Below are positions 46,578-55,765 of a stretch of DNA of 64,000 nucleotides, piece by piece (position 1 is the stretch's first letter; every line of letters starts with the position of its first letter). The stretch covers positions 124,001 through 188,000 of the forward strand of contig NZ_JBHUPT010000034.1 in NCBI RefSeq assembly GCF_049056525.1, in the 5' to 3' direction. The notes under the pieces were generated by a model. The model made no database searches. It had not been told where the DNA came from and was given only the letters and a program-made list of their open reading frames with translations. Both the position numbers and the translations under genes were made by a program. Source of the stretch: Leisingera coralii (GTDB lineage: Bacteria > Pseudomonadota > Alphaproteobacteria > Rhodobacterales > Rhodobacteraceae).

Positions 46578-46609
46578 AAAGCGGCGGCAGATTTCTCTGC
46601 CGCCGTTTC
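46577..46609. terminator. Bidirectional terminator between MOSC gene and typA
   Basis: CGGCGGCAG (46582-46590) pairs with CTGCCGCCG (46597-46605) around ATTTCT. On the minus strand it is followed by a four-T run, on the plus strand by TTTCTCG. It serves both convergent genes. Confidence 0.85.
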
Positions 46610-46616
46610 TCGTCTA

Positions 46617-48437
46617 TCAGGCGCTGGCCTTGGACATCCGCTTGCGCTCATGCGGATCCAGGTAGCGCTTGCGCAGGCGCACGTTGTTCGGGGTCACCTC
46701 GACCAGCTCGTCATCGTTGATATAGGCGATGGCCTCTTCCAGCGACAGCGTCATCGGCGTGGTCAGGCGGACCGCGTCGTCTGTGCCGGAGGCGCGCACG
46801 TTGGTGAGCTTCTTGCCCTTCAGCGGGTTCACTTCCAGGTCGTTGTCGCGTGAATGCTCGCCGATGATCATGCCGGTGTAGATGTCGGCCTGAGCGCCGA
46901 TCATCATCTTGCCGCGCTCTTCCAGATTCCACAGCGCGTAAGCCACCGACTGGCCGTTCTCCATCGAGATCAGCACGCCGGCACGGCGCCCCGGGATTGC
47001 GCCCTTGTGCGGCGCCCAGCCGTGGAACACGCGGTTCAGCACGCCGGTCCCGCGGGTGTCGGTCAGGAACTCACCGTGGTAGCCGATCAGGCCGCGAGAG
47101 GGGACATGGGCGATGATACGGGTCTTGCCTGCACCTGCGGGCTTCATCTCGACCAGCTCACCCTTGCGGGCACCGGTCAGCTTCTCGATCACCGCGCCGG
47201 AGTATTCGTCATCCACGTCGATGGTGGCTTCTTCGATCGGCTCCATTTTGACGCCGTCGACTTCCTTCATGATCACCTGCGGGCGCGAGATCGACAGCTC
47301 GAAGCCTTCGCGGCGCATGTTCTCGATCAGAACACCCATCTGCAGTTCGCCACGGCCGGATACCTCGAAGGCCTCACCGCCGGGGGTATCCTTGATCTTG
47401 ATGGCGACGTTGCTTTCGGCCTCTTTCATCAGGCGGTCGCGGATGACGCGGGATTGCACCTTCTTGCCGTCGCGGCCGGCCAGCGGGCTGTCGTTGATGC
47501 CGAAGGTGACGGTGATGGTCGGCGGGTCGATCGGCTGGGCGTCCAGCGGTTCATCCACGGCCAGCGCGCAGATGGTGTCGGCCACGGTGGCCTTGGACAT
47601 GCCGGCGATGGAGACGATGTCGCCCGCCTGGGCTTCTTCGATGTCCTGCTGGGCCAAGCCGCGGAAGGCCTGGATCCTGGTGACGCGGAACTGCTCGATC
47701 TTCTGGCCGATGCGGGAGATCGCCTGCACGGTGGCGCCGACCTTCAGCTTGCCGGATTCGACGCGGCCGGTCAGGAGGCGGCCCACGAACGGGTCGCTGC
47801 CCAAGGTAGTGGCCAGCATCCGGAAATCTTCGTCCTGGCGCTTGATCTGCTTGGGTTCCGGCACGTGGTTCACGATCAGGTTGAACAGCGCGTGCAGGTC
47901 CTTGCGCGGGCCGTCCAGCTCGGCATCGGCCCAGCCGGAGCGGCCGGAAGCGTACATATGCGGGAAGTCCAGCTGGTCTTCGGTCGCGTCCAGCGAGGCA
48001 AACAGGTCAAAGCATTCGTCCAGCGCGCGGTCGGGCTCGGCGTCGGGTTTGTCGACCTTGTTCAGCACCACGATCGGACGCAGGCCCAGGGCCAGCGCCT
48101 TGGAGGTCACGAATTTGGTCTGCGGCATCGGGCCTTCGGCGGCGTCCACCAGCAGCACCACGCCGTCCACCATCGACAGGATCCGCTCGACCTCGCCGCC
48201 GAAATCGGCGTGGCCGGGGGTGTCGACGATGTTGATACGGGTGCCGTTCCACTCGACCGAGGTCGGTTTGGCAAAAATGGTGATGCCGCGTTCGCGCTCA
48301 AGATCGTTGCTGTCCATGGCGCGTTCCGCCACAGCCTGATTTTCGCGGAAGGCGCCGGATTGTTTCAGCAGCTCGTCGACCAGAGTGGTTTTGCCGTGGT
48401 CAACGTGAGCAATGATCGCAATGTTGCGCAAGTCCAT
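46617..48437 (-). CDS. typA: Ribosome-associated GTPase TypA/BipA
   Basis: A 606-residue translational GTPase of the EF-G superfamily: G1 AHVDHGKTTLVDEL near residue 10, G3 DTPGHADFGGEVERIL near 72, G4 LNKVDKPDAEP near 127, then the EF-G-like domains with RGELQMGVLIENMRREGFELSIS near 360 and the BipA-specific C-terminal domain. It helps assemble the large ribosomal subunit and is needed under cold and other stress. The gene is of full length and convergent with the MOSC gene. Confidence 0.96.
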   Translation of the reverse strand: MDLRNIAIIAHVDHGKTTLVDELLKQSGAFRENQAVAERAMDSNDLERERGITIFAKPTSVEWNGTRINIVDTPGHADFGGEVERILSMVDGVVLLVDAAEGPMPQTKFVTSKALALGLRPIVVLNKVDKPDAEPDRALDECFDLFASLDATEDQLDFPHMYASGRSGWADAELDGPRKDLHALFNLIVNHVPEPKQIKRQDEDFRMLATTLGSDPFVGRLLTGRVESGKLKVGATVQAISRIGQKIEQFRVTRIQAFRGLAQQDIEEAQAGDIVSIAGMSKATVADTICALAVDEPLDAQPIDPPTITVTFGINDSPLAGRDGKKVQSRVIRDRLMKEAESNVAIKIKDTPGGEAFEVSGRGELQMGVLIENMRREGFELSISRPQVIMKEVDGVKMEPIEEATIDVDDEYSGAVIEKLTGARKGELVEMKPAGAGKTRIIAHVPSRGLIGYHGEFLTDTRGTGVLNRVFHGWAPHKGAIPGRRAGVLISMENGQSVAYALWNLEERGKMMIGAQADIYTGMIIGEHSRDNDLEVNPLKGKKLTNVRASGTDDAVRLTTPMTLSLEEAIAYINDDELVEVTPNNVRLRKRYLDPHERKRMSKASA

Positions 48438-48530
48438 GACGTTCGCCTTTGTAAGGAAGTTGGGCCGCGCATAGCCCGATCCCGGTTCAAAGGCCAGAGA
48501 AAAACCGCCGCGGGGCCCTTCAAATGCGGA

Positions 48531-48866
48531 TCAATGGCCCGAGGACTTGGAAAACAGGTGGATGATGACGATGCCTGACATGATCAGCACCATGCCGATG
48601 ACCGCCGGCAGATCCAGCTTCTGGCCAAAGACAAAGAAGGCGATCACCGCAATCAGCAGGATGCCCAGACCGGACCAGATGGCATAGACGATGCCCACCG
48701 GCATGAACTTGAGCGTCAGCCCCATCATGTAGAAGGAAAAGGCATAGGCGACCAGCACGATCAGCGACGGCCCAAGGCGGGAAAACTGCTGGCTGGCCTG
48801 CAGCGCCGTGGTGCCGACGGTTTCCGCTGCTACGGCAATGATCAGGTAGAAGTAATGTACCGGCAT
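48531..48866 (-). CDS. Small multidrug resistance (SMR) transporter
   Basis: A 111-residue inner-membrane protein with four hydrophobic helices and the essential glutamate in helix 1 (IIAVAAETVGTTALQAS, Glu near residue 16). It is of the EmrE/SugE type, which works as an antiparallel dimer exchanging protons for cationic drugs or guanidinium. The ATG at 48864-48866 follows GGAGG six bases upstream; the open frame extends further up but lacks support. It stands alone upstream of typA. Confidence 0.88.
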   Translation of the reverse strand: MPVHYFYLIIAVAAETVGTTALQASQQFSRLGPSLIVLVAYAFSFYMMGLTLKFMPVGIVYAIWSGLGILLIAVIAFFVFGQKLDLPAVIGMVLIMSGIVIIHLFSKSSGH

Positions 48867-49114
48867 CTCTGCCTCCGTTCTGCGCGCTTCGCCCCGCAAC
48901 GGCGGGTCCGCTCCCCCGGTACCGCATCCAAAGCGCCGGAGGAAGTCCCGATGCGTCATCAACCGCGGCTTTTCCGCCCGCTGCAGCGGTGAACAGGCGG
49001 CTGTGCGCGGAAACACTGGACTGCGATTTCGCAATTTCTTAGGAGCTTGTTCCGATAATTCAGCGCTGGATAAAACGCTGATCCGATTCCCAATAGTGAG
49101 CGGGGGACTGCCAC
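48867..49114. other. Intergenic region without detected gene
   Basis: The 248 bp between the divergent SMR and glutamine amidotransferase genes show no supported coding region, RNA gene or clear hairpin. Promoters for both genes must lie here; I could not identify convincing elements. Confidence 0.5.
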
Positions 49115-49897
49115 ATGTGCCGCTGGGCTGCCTACTCGGGGGGCGATGTGTTCCTGGAAGACATCATTTCAACACCCGCGCATTCACTGATTGCCCAAAG
49201 CCAGAAGGCGGCGGAATGCAAGACGGCAACCAATGGCGACGGGTTCGGCATTGCGTGGTATGGGCAGCGGCCGGAGCCTGGCCTGTACCGCGATGTCTAT
49301 CCAGCCTGGTCGGACTGCAATTTGCGGGCCCTGGTCCGGCAGGTGAAGTCCGGCCTGTTCCTGGCCCACGTTCGCGCTTCGACAGGGTCGGCGACCAGCC
49401 GCAACAACTGCCACCCGTTTACCGCGGGACGGTGGAGTTTTATGCACAACGGCCAGGTCGGCGGCTTTGAAAAGTTCCGCCGACACGCCGACATGTGCAT
49501 CCCGGATGAGCTGTATGAGCACCGCAAGGGGGCCACCGACAGCGAGGTGCTGTTTCTGCTTGCCTTGCAGGAAGGTCTGGATGCGGATCCCAAAGCGGCG
49601 CTGGAGCGGGCGGTTGCCCGGATGGAGGCCTTGTCGCGCGCGCGGGGAACCACTCCCCACATGCGCCTGTCCGTGGCGATGTCGGACGGGCGGAGGCTTT
49701 ATGCCGCGCGTTATTCATCCGACAGCATTGCGCCCTCGGTCTATTACCGCTGGAGCAACAGCCTGAACGGCTGGGCGGTGGTGTCGGAGCCGCTGGAGCA
49801 GACCGGGGAAGCCTGGAACGAGCTGAAGCCGGGCGCCTTCCTGACGCTGACCGGGGAAGGGGCTGAAATAGAGCCATTTCAACCGTTTATGGAGTGA
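49115..49897 (+). CDS. Class II glutamine amidotransferase
   Basis: A 260-residue N-terminal-nucleophile protein of the YafJ/EgtC type. Cys2 (MCRWAAYSG) becomes the catalytic N terminus after Met removal. NGDGFGIAWYG near residue 40, HVRASTGSATSRNNCHPF near 85 and SFMHNGQVGGF near 108 build the glutamine site. No synthase domain is attached. It may supply ammonia in a partner complex or act as a gamma-glutamyl hydrolase; no ergothioneine genes are adjacent, so EgtC function is not implied. Confidence 0.88.
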   Translation: MCRWAAYSGGDVFLEDIISTPAHSLIAQSQKAAECKTATNGDGFGIAWYGQRPEPGLYRDVYPAWSDCNLRALVRQVKSGLFLAHVRASTGSATSRNNCHPFTAGRWSFMHNGQVGGFEKFRRHADMCIPDELYEHRKGATDSEVLFLLALQEGLDADPKAALERAVARMEALSRARGTTPHMRLSVAMSDGRRLYAARYSSDSIAPSVYYRWSNSLNGWAVVSEPLEQTGEAWNELKPGAFLTLTGEGAEIEPFQPFME

Positions 49898-49920
49898 CGT
49901 TCAGTGAGGGGCGCCTGCTG

Positions 49921-51090
49921 TTACAGGCGCCCGGCCTCCCGGAACCAGGGTTCGATCTGTGACCGGACATAGTCCCAAACCTCGGGTGTGCCGCGACGGA
50001 CCTTTACACCAACCCGGGTTTCGAGCTGCGGCAGGCTCACGTCGTAATCGACCCAGCTGCCGCCGCCGTTCAGCAGGTTGAGCAGCACCGGCTGCACCCG
50101 GTCGATGGACTTGGCAAATACGGCGTCGGGGCTTTCCGCGGCCTCGAACTCTTCCCAGATGGCGCGCAACGGCGCGCCCTGTTCCAAGGGCAGAAGGCCG
50201 AACAGACGGTCTGCAGCAGCTTGCTCCCTGTCGGCCAGGGCTGCGAGAGCAGCGGGATCCACCACCCCGTGGATCGGCGCGTCGCCTGCATCGATTTCCA
50301 CCAGGTCATGCAGCAGCAGCATCTGCAGAACCCTGTCCACATCGGCCGCATCGGCGCTGTGCTCCGCCAGAACCCAGCCATAAAGCATGATGTGCCAGCT
50401 GTGTTCCGCCGAATTTTCATGCCGCGAGCCGTCGCCCAGCTTGGACGCGCGGGTCACCAGCTTGAGCTTGTCAGCCTCATTCAGGAACGGAAGGCGGGCC
50501 GTCAGGCTGCTGCTGTCATATCCTGTGTCTTCGCCCAGCAGGGTGAGAGCGTGGTGAAAGGCGTCTGGCAGGTCCTGCTCCAAGGTAGCCGCGCGGCCGC
50601 CGAACAGGTTCTGGCGGACCACATCGACATGCCAGTCCAACGGTTCCGCCCCGTAAAGGGTTTGAAAGACCGGCTGGCAATGATCCACCCGCTTGGCAAA
50701 ACGCGCATCGGGGCTCTGGGCCGCTTCGAACTCCTGCCACAGCGTCAGGAACTCAGCACCCTGATCCGCCGGCAGCAGGCCGAACAGGCGGTCTGCCGCG
50801 GCTTGCTCGGACAGCGCGACAGCGTCCCAGTCAACCTCATCGGTGATCGGGTGATCGCCTGCGTCGATCTCCACCAGGTCATGCAGCAGCAGCATCCGGA
50901 TGGCGCGGAAGACGTTCACCTCTGGCCCGGCAAAGGGCGCCAGAACCAGCGCATAGAGCGCCAGGTGCCAGCTGTGCTCGGCCGAGTTTTCCCGGCGGCT
51001 GCAATCCAGAATCAAGTTCTGGCGTTCTACCCGGCGCAGCTTGTCAGCTTCCAGCAGGAAGGCGAATTGTGCGTCCAGGCGGGCGCTCAC
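49921..51090 (-). CDS. Tandem HD-domain phosphohydrolase
   Basis: A 389-residue protein made of two similar halves, each with an HD domain of the YfbR/HDDC2 5'-nucleotidase type. ENSAEHSWH occurs near residue 34 and again near 225, and LLLHDLVEIDAGD near 67 and again near 258. The metal-binding His and Asp residues are kept in both halves, so both may be active. YfbR enzymes are dimers of single-domain subunits; this looks like a dimer fused in one chain. The start is a GTG overlapping the stop of the 80-residue protein gene (GTGA). Confidence 0.87.
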   Translation of the reverse strand: MSARLDAQFAFLLEADKLRRVERQNLILDCSRRENSAEHSWHLALYALVLAPFAGPEVNVFRAIRMLLLHDLVEIDAGDHPITDEVDWDAVALSEQAAADRLFGLLPADQGAEFLTLWQEFEAAQSPDARFAKRVDHCQPVFQTLYGAEPLDWHVDVVRQNLFGGRAATLEQDLPDAFHHALTLLGEDTGYDSSSLTARLPFLNEADKLKLVTRASKLGDGSRHENSAEHSWHIMLYGWVLAEHSADAADVDRVLQMLLLHDLVEIDAGDAPIHGVVDPAALAALADREQAAADRLFGLLPLEQGAPLRAIWEEFEAAESPDAVFAKSIDRVQPVLLNLLNGGGSWVDYDVSLPQLETRVGVKVRRGTPEVWDYVRSQIEPWFREAGRL

Positions 51091-51329
51091 GCCTCACCCT
51101 TTGCTTCCAGCTGCGCCTGCAGCGCGGCAACTTTCTGATTGAGGAATTCGCGCGCCTTGCGTTCCGCCAGGCGCACGCGCATTTCTGTCAGGAACGCCTC
51201 TTCAAGCGACTGGGAGGCAGCGCCAAGAACCTGGCCCACCTCCACATACAGCCGGTCCTCGCCGCTGGCGTCCTGAACTTTGAGCGTATCGATCGCCAGT
51301 TTTTGGGCCAGCGTCTCGATCGTGCTCAT
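51087..51329 (-). CDS. Small helical hypothetical protein
   Basis: An 80-residue acidic protein, mostly helical, whose second half (FLTEMRVRLAERKAREFLNQKVAALQAQLEAK) is a probable coiled coil. I do not recognise a family with certainty. Its ATG overlaps the hydrolase stop by one base (TGATG), and its stop overlaps the start of the HD gene by four. The three genes therefore form a tightly coupled unit (hydrolase, small protein, tandem HD). Confidence 0.75.
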   Translation of the reverse strand: MSTIETLAQKLAIDTLKVQDASGEDRLYVEVGQVLGAASQSLEEAFLTEMRVRLAERKAREFLNQKVAALQAQLEAKGEA

Positions 51330-51982
51330 CAGCGGGTGTTCTCCGTCAAACGGCGCTTCACATACTCGGTCACATTGCCGATCATCGTGTCCATGTACGG
51401 ATCCTGGAAGAAGTGATCCGCGCCCTCGATCTCGGTGTGCGTGATGGTGATGCCCTTCTGCTCATGCAGCTTGCTGACCAGGTTGGCCGTATCGGCGGGC
51501 GGCGCCACGCGGTCGGCGGTGCCGTTGATGATCAGGCCGGAGGACGGGCAGGGCGCCAGGAACGAAAAGTCGTACATGTTGGCCGGCGGGGCAACCGAGA
51601 TGAAACCGGTGATCTCGGGCCGGCGCATCAAGAGCTGCATGCCGATCCAGGCGCCAAAGGAGAAGCCAGCAACCCAGCAATGCTTGGAGTTGGTGTTCAT
51701 CGACTGGAGGTAGTCCAGCGCCGATGCCGCATCCGACAGCTCTCCCACGCCCTGGTCGTATTCGCCCTGGCTGCGGCCGACGCCGCGGAAGTTGAACCGT
51801 AGAACGGTGAAGCCCATGTTGTAGAACGCGTAGTGGAGGTTGTAGACCACCTTGTTGTTCATGGTGCCGCCAAACTGCGGATGCGGGTGCAGCACGATGG
51901 CGATCGGGGCGTCTTTTTCTTTTTGCGGGTGATAGCGGCCTTCGAGGCGGCCTTCGGGTCCGGGAAAGATGACCTCGGGCAT
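51329..51982 (-). CDS. Alpha/beta hydrolase, dienelactone-hydrolase-like
   Basis: A 217-residue serine hydrolase. The nucleophile elbow GFSFGAW lies near residue 105, the acid in GTADRVAPP near 155, and the catalytic His in GADHFFQDPY near 190. HPHPQFGGTMNNKVV near residue 32 is typical of the YfhR/CinD-like group. The substrate is unknown. It is the first gene of a three-gene coupled unit with the 80-residue protein and the tandem HD protein, and is divergent from the suf operon. Confidence 0.87.
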   Translation of the reverse strand: MPEVIFPGPEGRLEGRYHPQKEKDAPIAIVLHPHPQFGGTMNNKVVYNLHYAFYNMGFTVLRFNFRGVGRSQGEYDQGVGELSDAASALDYLQSMNTNSKHCWVAGFSFGAWIGMQLLMRRPEITGFISVAPPANMYDFSFLAPCPSSGLIINGTADRVAPPADTANLVSKLHEQKGITITHTEIEGADHFFQDPYMDTMIGNVTEYVKRRLTENTR

Positions 51983-52029
51983 GGGCGGTTCAAATCCTAC
52001 TCTCGTTTTCGGGGCTGCCCGCAGAATAC

Positions 52030-52066
52030 TTGACGGGTTCCGTCAGGCATCTTAGAACAGTTCTAA
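52030..52066 (+). promoter_or_regulatory. suf operon promoter overlapped by an Irr-type palindrome
   Basis: TTGACG (52030-52035) and TAGAAC (52053-52058) lie 17 bp apart. A perfect 15-bp palindrome, TTAGAAC-A-GTTCTAA (52052-52066), covers the -10 element. TTAGAA-N3-TTCTAA matches the iron control element bound by Irr in alphaproteobacteria, as I recall it. Irr represses target genes of this kind when iron is scarce or heme is low. Confidence 0.7.
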
Positions 52067-52168
52067 TCAAGGGCGCTGGCCTCGCCATACACCGTCAGGC
52101 TGAGATACGCACAGTCGGAGGGAAGGTCAATGTTTTCGCACTCGCGCCCTGATTTCGAGGAGACATAG

Positions 52169-52627
52169 ATGAAGCTTTCCACCAAGGGGCGCTATGCCAT
52201 GGTCGCTTTGGCCGATATCGCGCTGCAAACGCAGGGCGATCTGGTGCCTTTGGGCGATATCTCCAAGCGCCAGGATATTTCCTTGCCGTACCTTGAGCAG
52301 CTGTTTGTCAAACTGCGCCGCGCCGGGCTGGTTGAATCGGTGCGCGGCCCTGGCGGCGGCTACCGTCTGGCCAAGCCGGCGTCGGAAATCCGGGTTGTCG
52401 ATGTGCTGTCCGCTGTGGACGAAACGGTGGACGCCATGCACAAGGGGGCAGGCGCCTCCGGAGCGCTGTCCGGCAGCCGGGCGCAATCCCTGACCAACCG
52501 CCTGTGGGAAGGCCTCAGCGCGCATGTCTATGTGTTCCTGCATCAGACCCGCCTGTCCGATGTGATCAAGAACGACCTGGCGCCATGCCCTGCGGTTCCC
52601 AGCCTGTTTGCCGTGGTGGATGACTGA
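52169..52627 (+). CDS. iscR: Rrf2-family regulator IscR, Rhodobacterales type
   Basis: A 152-residue Rrf2 winged-helix regulator at the head of the suf operon: MKLSTKGRYAMVALADIALQ, then LPYLEQLFVKLRRAGLVESVRGPGGGYRLAKP. In Escherichia coli IscR three cysteines near residues 92-104 bind a [2Fe-2S] cluster. Here the region 90-105 has none, and the only cysteine is Cys140. This agrees with the Rhodobacter sphaeroides IscR, reported to use an unusual ligand set. GAGGAG precedes the ATG. The last 8 bp overlap the start of a small Cys-rich reading frame. Confidence 0.92.
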   Translation: MKLSTKGRYAMVALADIALQTQGDLVPLGDISKRQDISLPYLEQLFVKLRRAGLVESVRGPGGGYRLAKPASEIRVVDVLSAVDETVDAMHKGAGASGALSGSRAQSLTNRLWEGLSAHVYVFLHQTRLSDVIKNDLAPCPAVPSLFAVVDD

Positions 52628-52760
52628 GGTGCCGGAAAGCTGCTGCACTTGTTCATCCGCGTGTTGCACACCTGCCGCACAATTTCTGCGGGAAGGCTTT
52701 GCGCATTGGTGCAAGGCCGCGTATGACGCGGCAGCGATCCGCAAAAAGATGCATCTATGA
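52620..52760 (+). CDS. Small Cys-rich protein between iscR and cysteine desulfurase (new)
   Basis: A 46-residue reading frame (ATG 52620-52622, TGA 52758-52760) that begins MTEVPESCCTCSSACCTPAA. It has six cysteines, at 8, 9, 11, 15, 16 and 31, and a basic C terminus (AIRKKMHL). It overlaps the iscR end by 8 bp (ATGACTGA) and the next gene's start by 4 bp (ATGA), and thus fills a gap that otherwise lacks a purpose. The following desulfurase has no good ribosome site, which fits coupling to this frame. No family is known to me. A role in metal, sulfur or cluster handling is inference. Confidence 0.6.
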   Translation: MTEVPESCCTCSSACCTPAAQFLREGFAHWCKAAYDAAAIRKKMHL

Positions 52761-53800
52761 AACGTGTTTACCTAGACCATAACGCCACCGCCACTTTGCG
52801 TTCCGAAGCGCGGTCTGCGATGATTGCGGCGATGGATGTCTGCGGCAACCCGTCGTCAGTCCATGCTGAGGGCCGGGCTGCCAAGGCGCTGGTCGAGAAG
52901 GCGCGGGCACAGGTCGCCGCCGCGTTTGGCGCGGATGGCGCGGACATTGTATTCACCTCCGGCTCTACCGAGGGGGCGTCGCTGGCGCTGGCCGGACGCG
53001 GTTTGCATGGCGCGCCGGTGGAGCATGACGCCGTGCGCGCCTGGACCGTCGAGGACCTGAATGTAGCTTCAGACGGTGCGGTGGAAGTCACCGATCCTGC
53101 CGTTTCCACCGTACAATTGGCCAACTCGGAAACGGGCATTGTGCAGCGCCTGCCGGATGGGCTGGCGGTGACGGATGCGACCCAGGCATTCGGTAAATTG
53201 CCGGTTGCCTTTAACTGGCTTGGGGCCGAAATGGCGCTGATCTCGGCGCACAAGCTGGGCGGCCCCAAGGGCATTGGCGCGGTGGTGATGAAACGCGGCA
53301 CCGATCTGCCTGCCCGGATCAAGGGCGGCGGCCAGGAGATGGGGCGCCGGTCCGGCACCGAAAATGTCATTGGAATTGCGGGCTTCGGTGCCGCAGCTGA
53401 AGCTGCTGCCAAAGATCTGGCCGATGGCGTCTGGGACAGGGTTGCAGAACTTAGAAATATTCTAGAAAAGGCGCTTGTGTCTGGCGCAAACCATACTATT
53501 TTTGTCGGGAAGGATCGGGAGCGGCTGCCAAACACCCTGTGTTTCGCGACGCCGGGCTGGAAGGGCGAGACCCAGGTCATGCAGATGGACCTTGCGGGTT
53601 TTGCCATCAGCGCGGGCAGCGCCTGTTCCAGCGGCAAGGTGCGCGCCAGCGCGGTGCTGACCGCCATGGGATATGACGAGGCAACGGCACAAGGCGCGGT
53701 GCGCGTGTCGCTGGGGCCGGAGACAACGGAAGAAGATGTGCTGCGCTTTGCCGATGCGTGGCTGGAAAAAGAAAAGAAACATCGCGCCCGCGCGGCGTGA
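52757..53800 (+). CDS. Cysteine desulfurase, IscS/NifS type
   Basis: A 347-residue class V aminotransferase-fold enzyme. LDHNATATL opens the chain, PLP is bound by Lys in ISAHKLGGPKG near residue 165, and the catalytic Cys sits in the flexible loop AGSACSSGKVRAS near residue 293. It resembles group I (IscS/NifS) desulfurases but is shorter than the usual 400 residues. It removes sulfur from cysteine as a persulfide for cluster assembly. It is distinct from the group II SufS at the end of the same operon. An AT-rich patch at 53451-53465 resembles an Irr box. Confidence 0.9.
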   Translation: MKRVYLDHNATATLRSEARSAMIAAMDVCGNPSSVHAEGRAAKALVEKARAQVAAAFGADGADIVFTSGSTEGASLALAGRGLHGAPVEHDAVRAWTVEDLNVASDGAVEVTDPAVSTVQLANSETGIVQRLPDGLAVTDATQAFGKLPVAFNWLGAEMALISAHKLGGPKGIGAVVMKRGTDLPARIKGGGQEMGRRSGTENVIGIAGFGAAAEAAAKDLADGVWDRVAELRNILEKALVSGANHTIFVGKDRERLPNTLCFATPGWKGETQVMQMDLAGFAISAGSACSSGKVRASAVLTAMGYDEATAQGAVRVSLGPETTEEDVLRFADAWLEKEKKHRARAA

Positions 53801-53814
53801 GTGAGGAGAAGACA

Positions 53815-55338
<1,524 letters not shown>

Positions 55339-55376
55339 TGACAGACCCCTGGGCATCACCGCAAGGAGGCAAGAGC

Positions 55377-55691
55377 ATGATCGTCACCACCACCAACTCT
55401 GTCGAAGGCTACCAGATCGCCGAATACAAGGGCATCGTGGTGGGCGAGGCGATCATGGGCGCCAATGTGGTACGGGATGTCTTCGCCTCGATCACCGACA
55501 TCGTCGGCGGCCGCTCCGGCGCGTATGAAAGCAAGCTGCAGGATGCCCGCGAAACGGCCCTGGCAGAACTGGAAGACCGCGCCCGGGCCAAAGGCGCCAA
55601 CGCCGTGGTCGGGGTTGATCTGGATTACGAAGTGGTCGGGCAGTCCATGCTGATGGTCTCGGCCAGCGGCACCGCGGTGGTGCTGGGATAG
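55377..55691 (+). CDS. YbjQ/UPF0145 family protein in the suf operon
   Basis: A 104-residue protein of the YbjQ family (putative heavy-metal-binding domain): VGEAIMGANVVRDVFASITDIVGGRSGAYE near residue 25 and GANAVVGVDLDYEVVG near 78. It is expected to form pentamers or larger rings. Its function is unknown. The ATG at 55377 has AAGGAGG eight bases upstream. It lies between sufB and sufC and is followed by two hairpins. Confidence 0.88.
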   Translation: MIVTTTNSVEGYQIAEYKGIVVGEAIMGANVVRDVFASITDIVGGRSGAYESKLQDARETALAELEDRARAKGANAVVGVDLDYEVVGQSMLMVSASGTAVVLG

Positions 55692-55700
55692 GAATGAATG

Positions 55701-55742
55701 GGCTCCGCTGGAGCCGGGGAATATCGCGGGCCGCACGCCCGC
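55701..55742 (+). other. Two tandem hairpins between the YbjQ gene and sufC
   Basis: GGCTCC/GGAGCC (55701-55706 with 55710-55715, loop GCT) and GCGGGC/GCCCGC (55726-55731 with 55737-55742, loop of five). No T run follows either. They could stabilise or process the message and set the ratio of SufB to SufCD. Confidence 0.5.
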
Positions 55743-55765
55743 ATGACATGTGAGACGAGGAAAAA

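Noticed and set aside
46854..48578. Plus-strand open frame of 574 codons opposite typA
   Set aside because: It has no domain and lies wholly on the other strand of typA.
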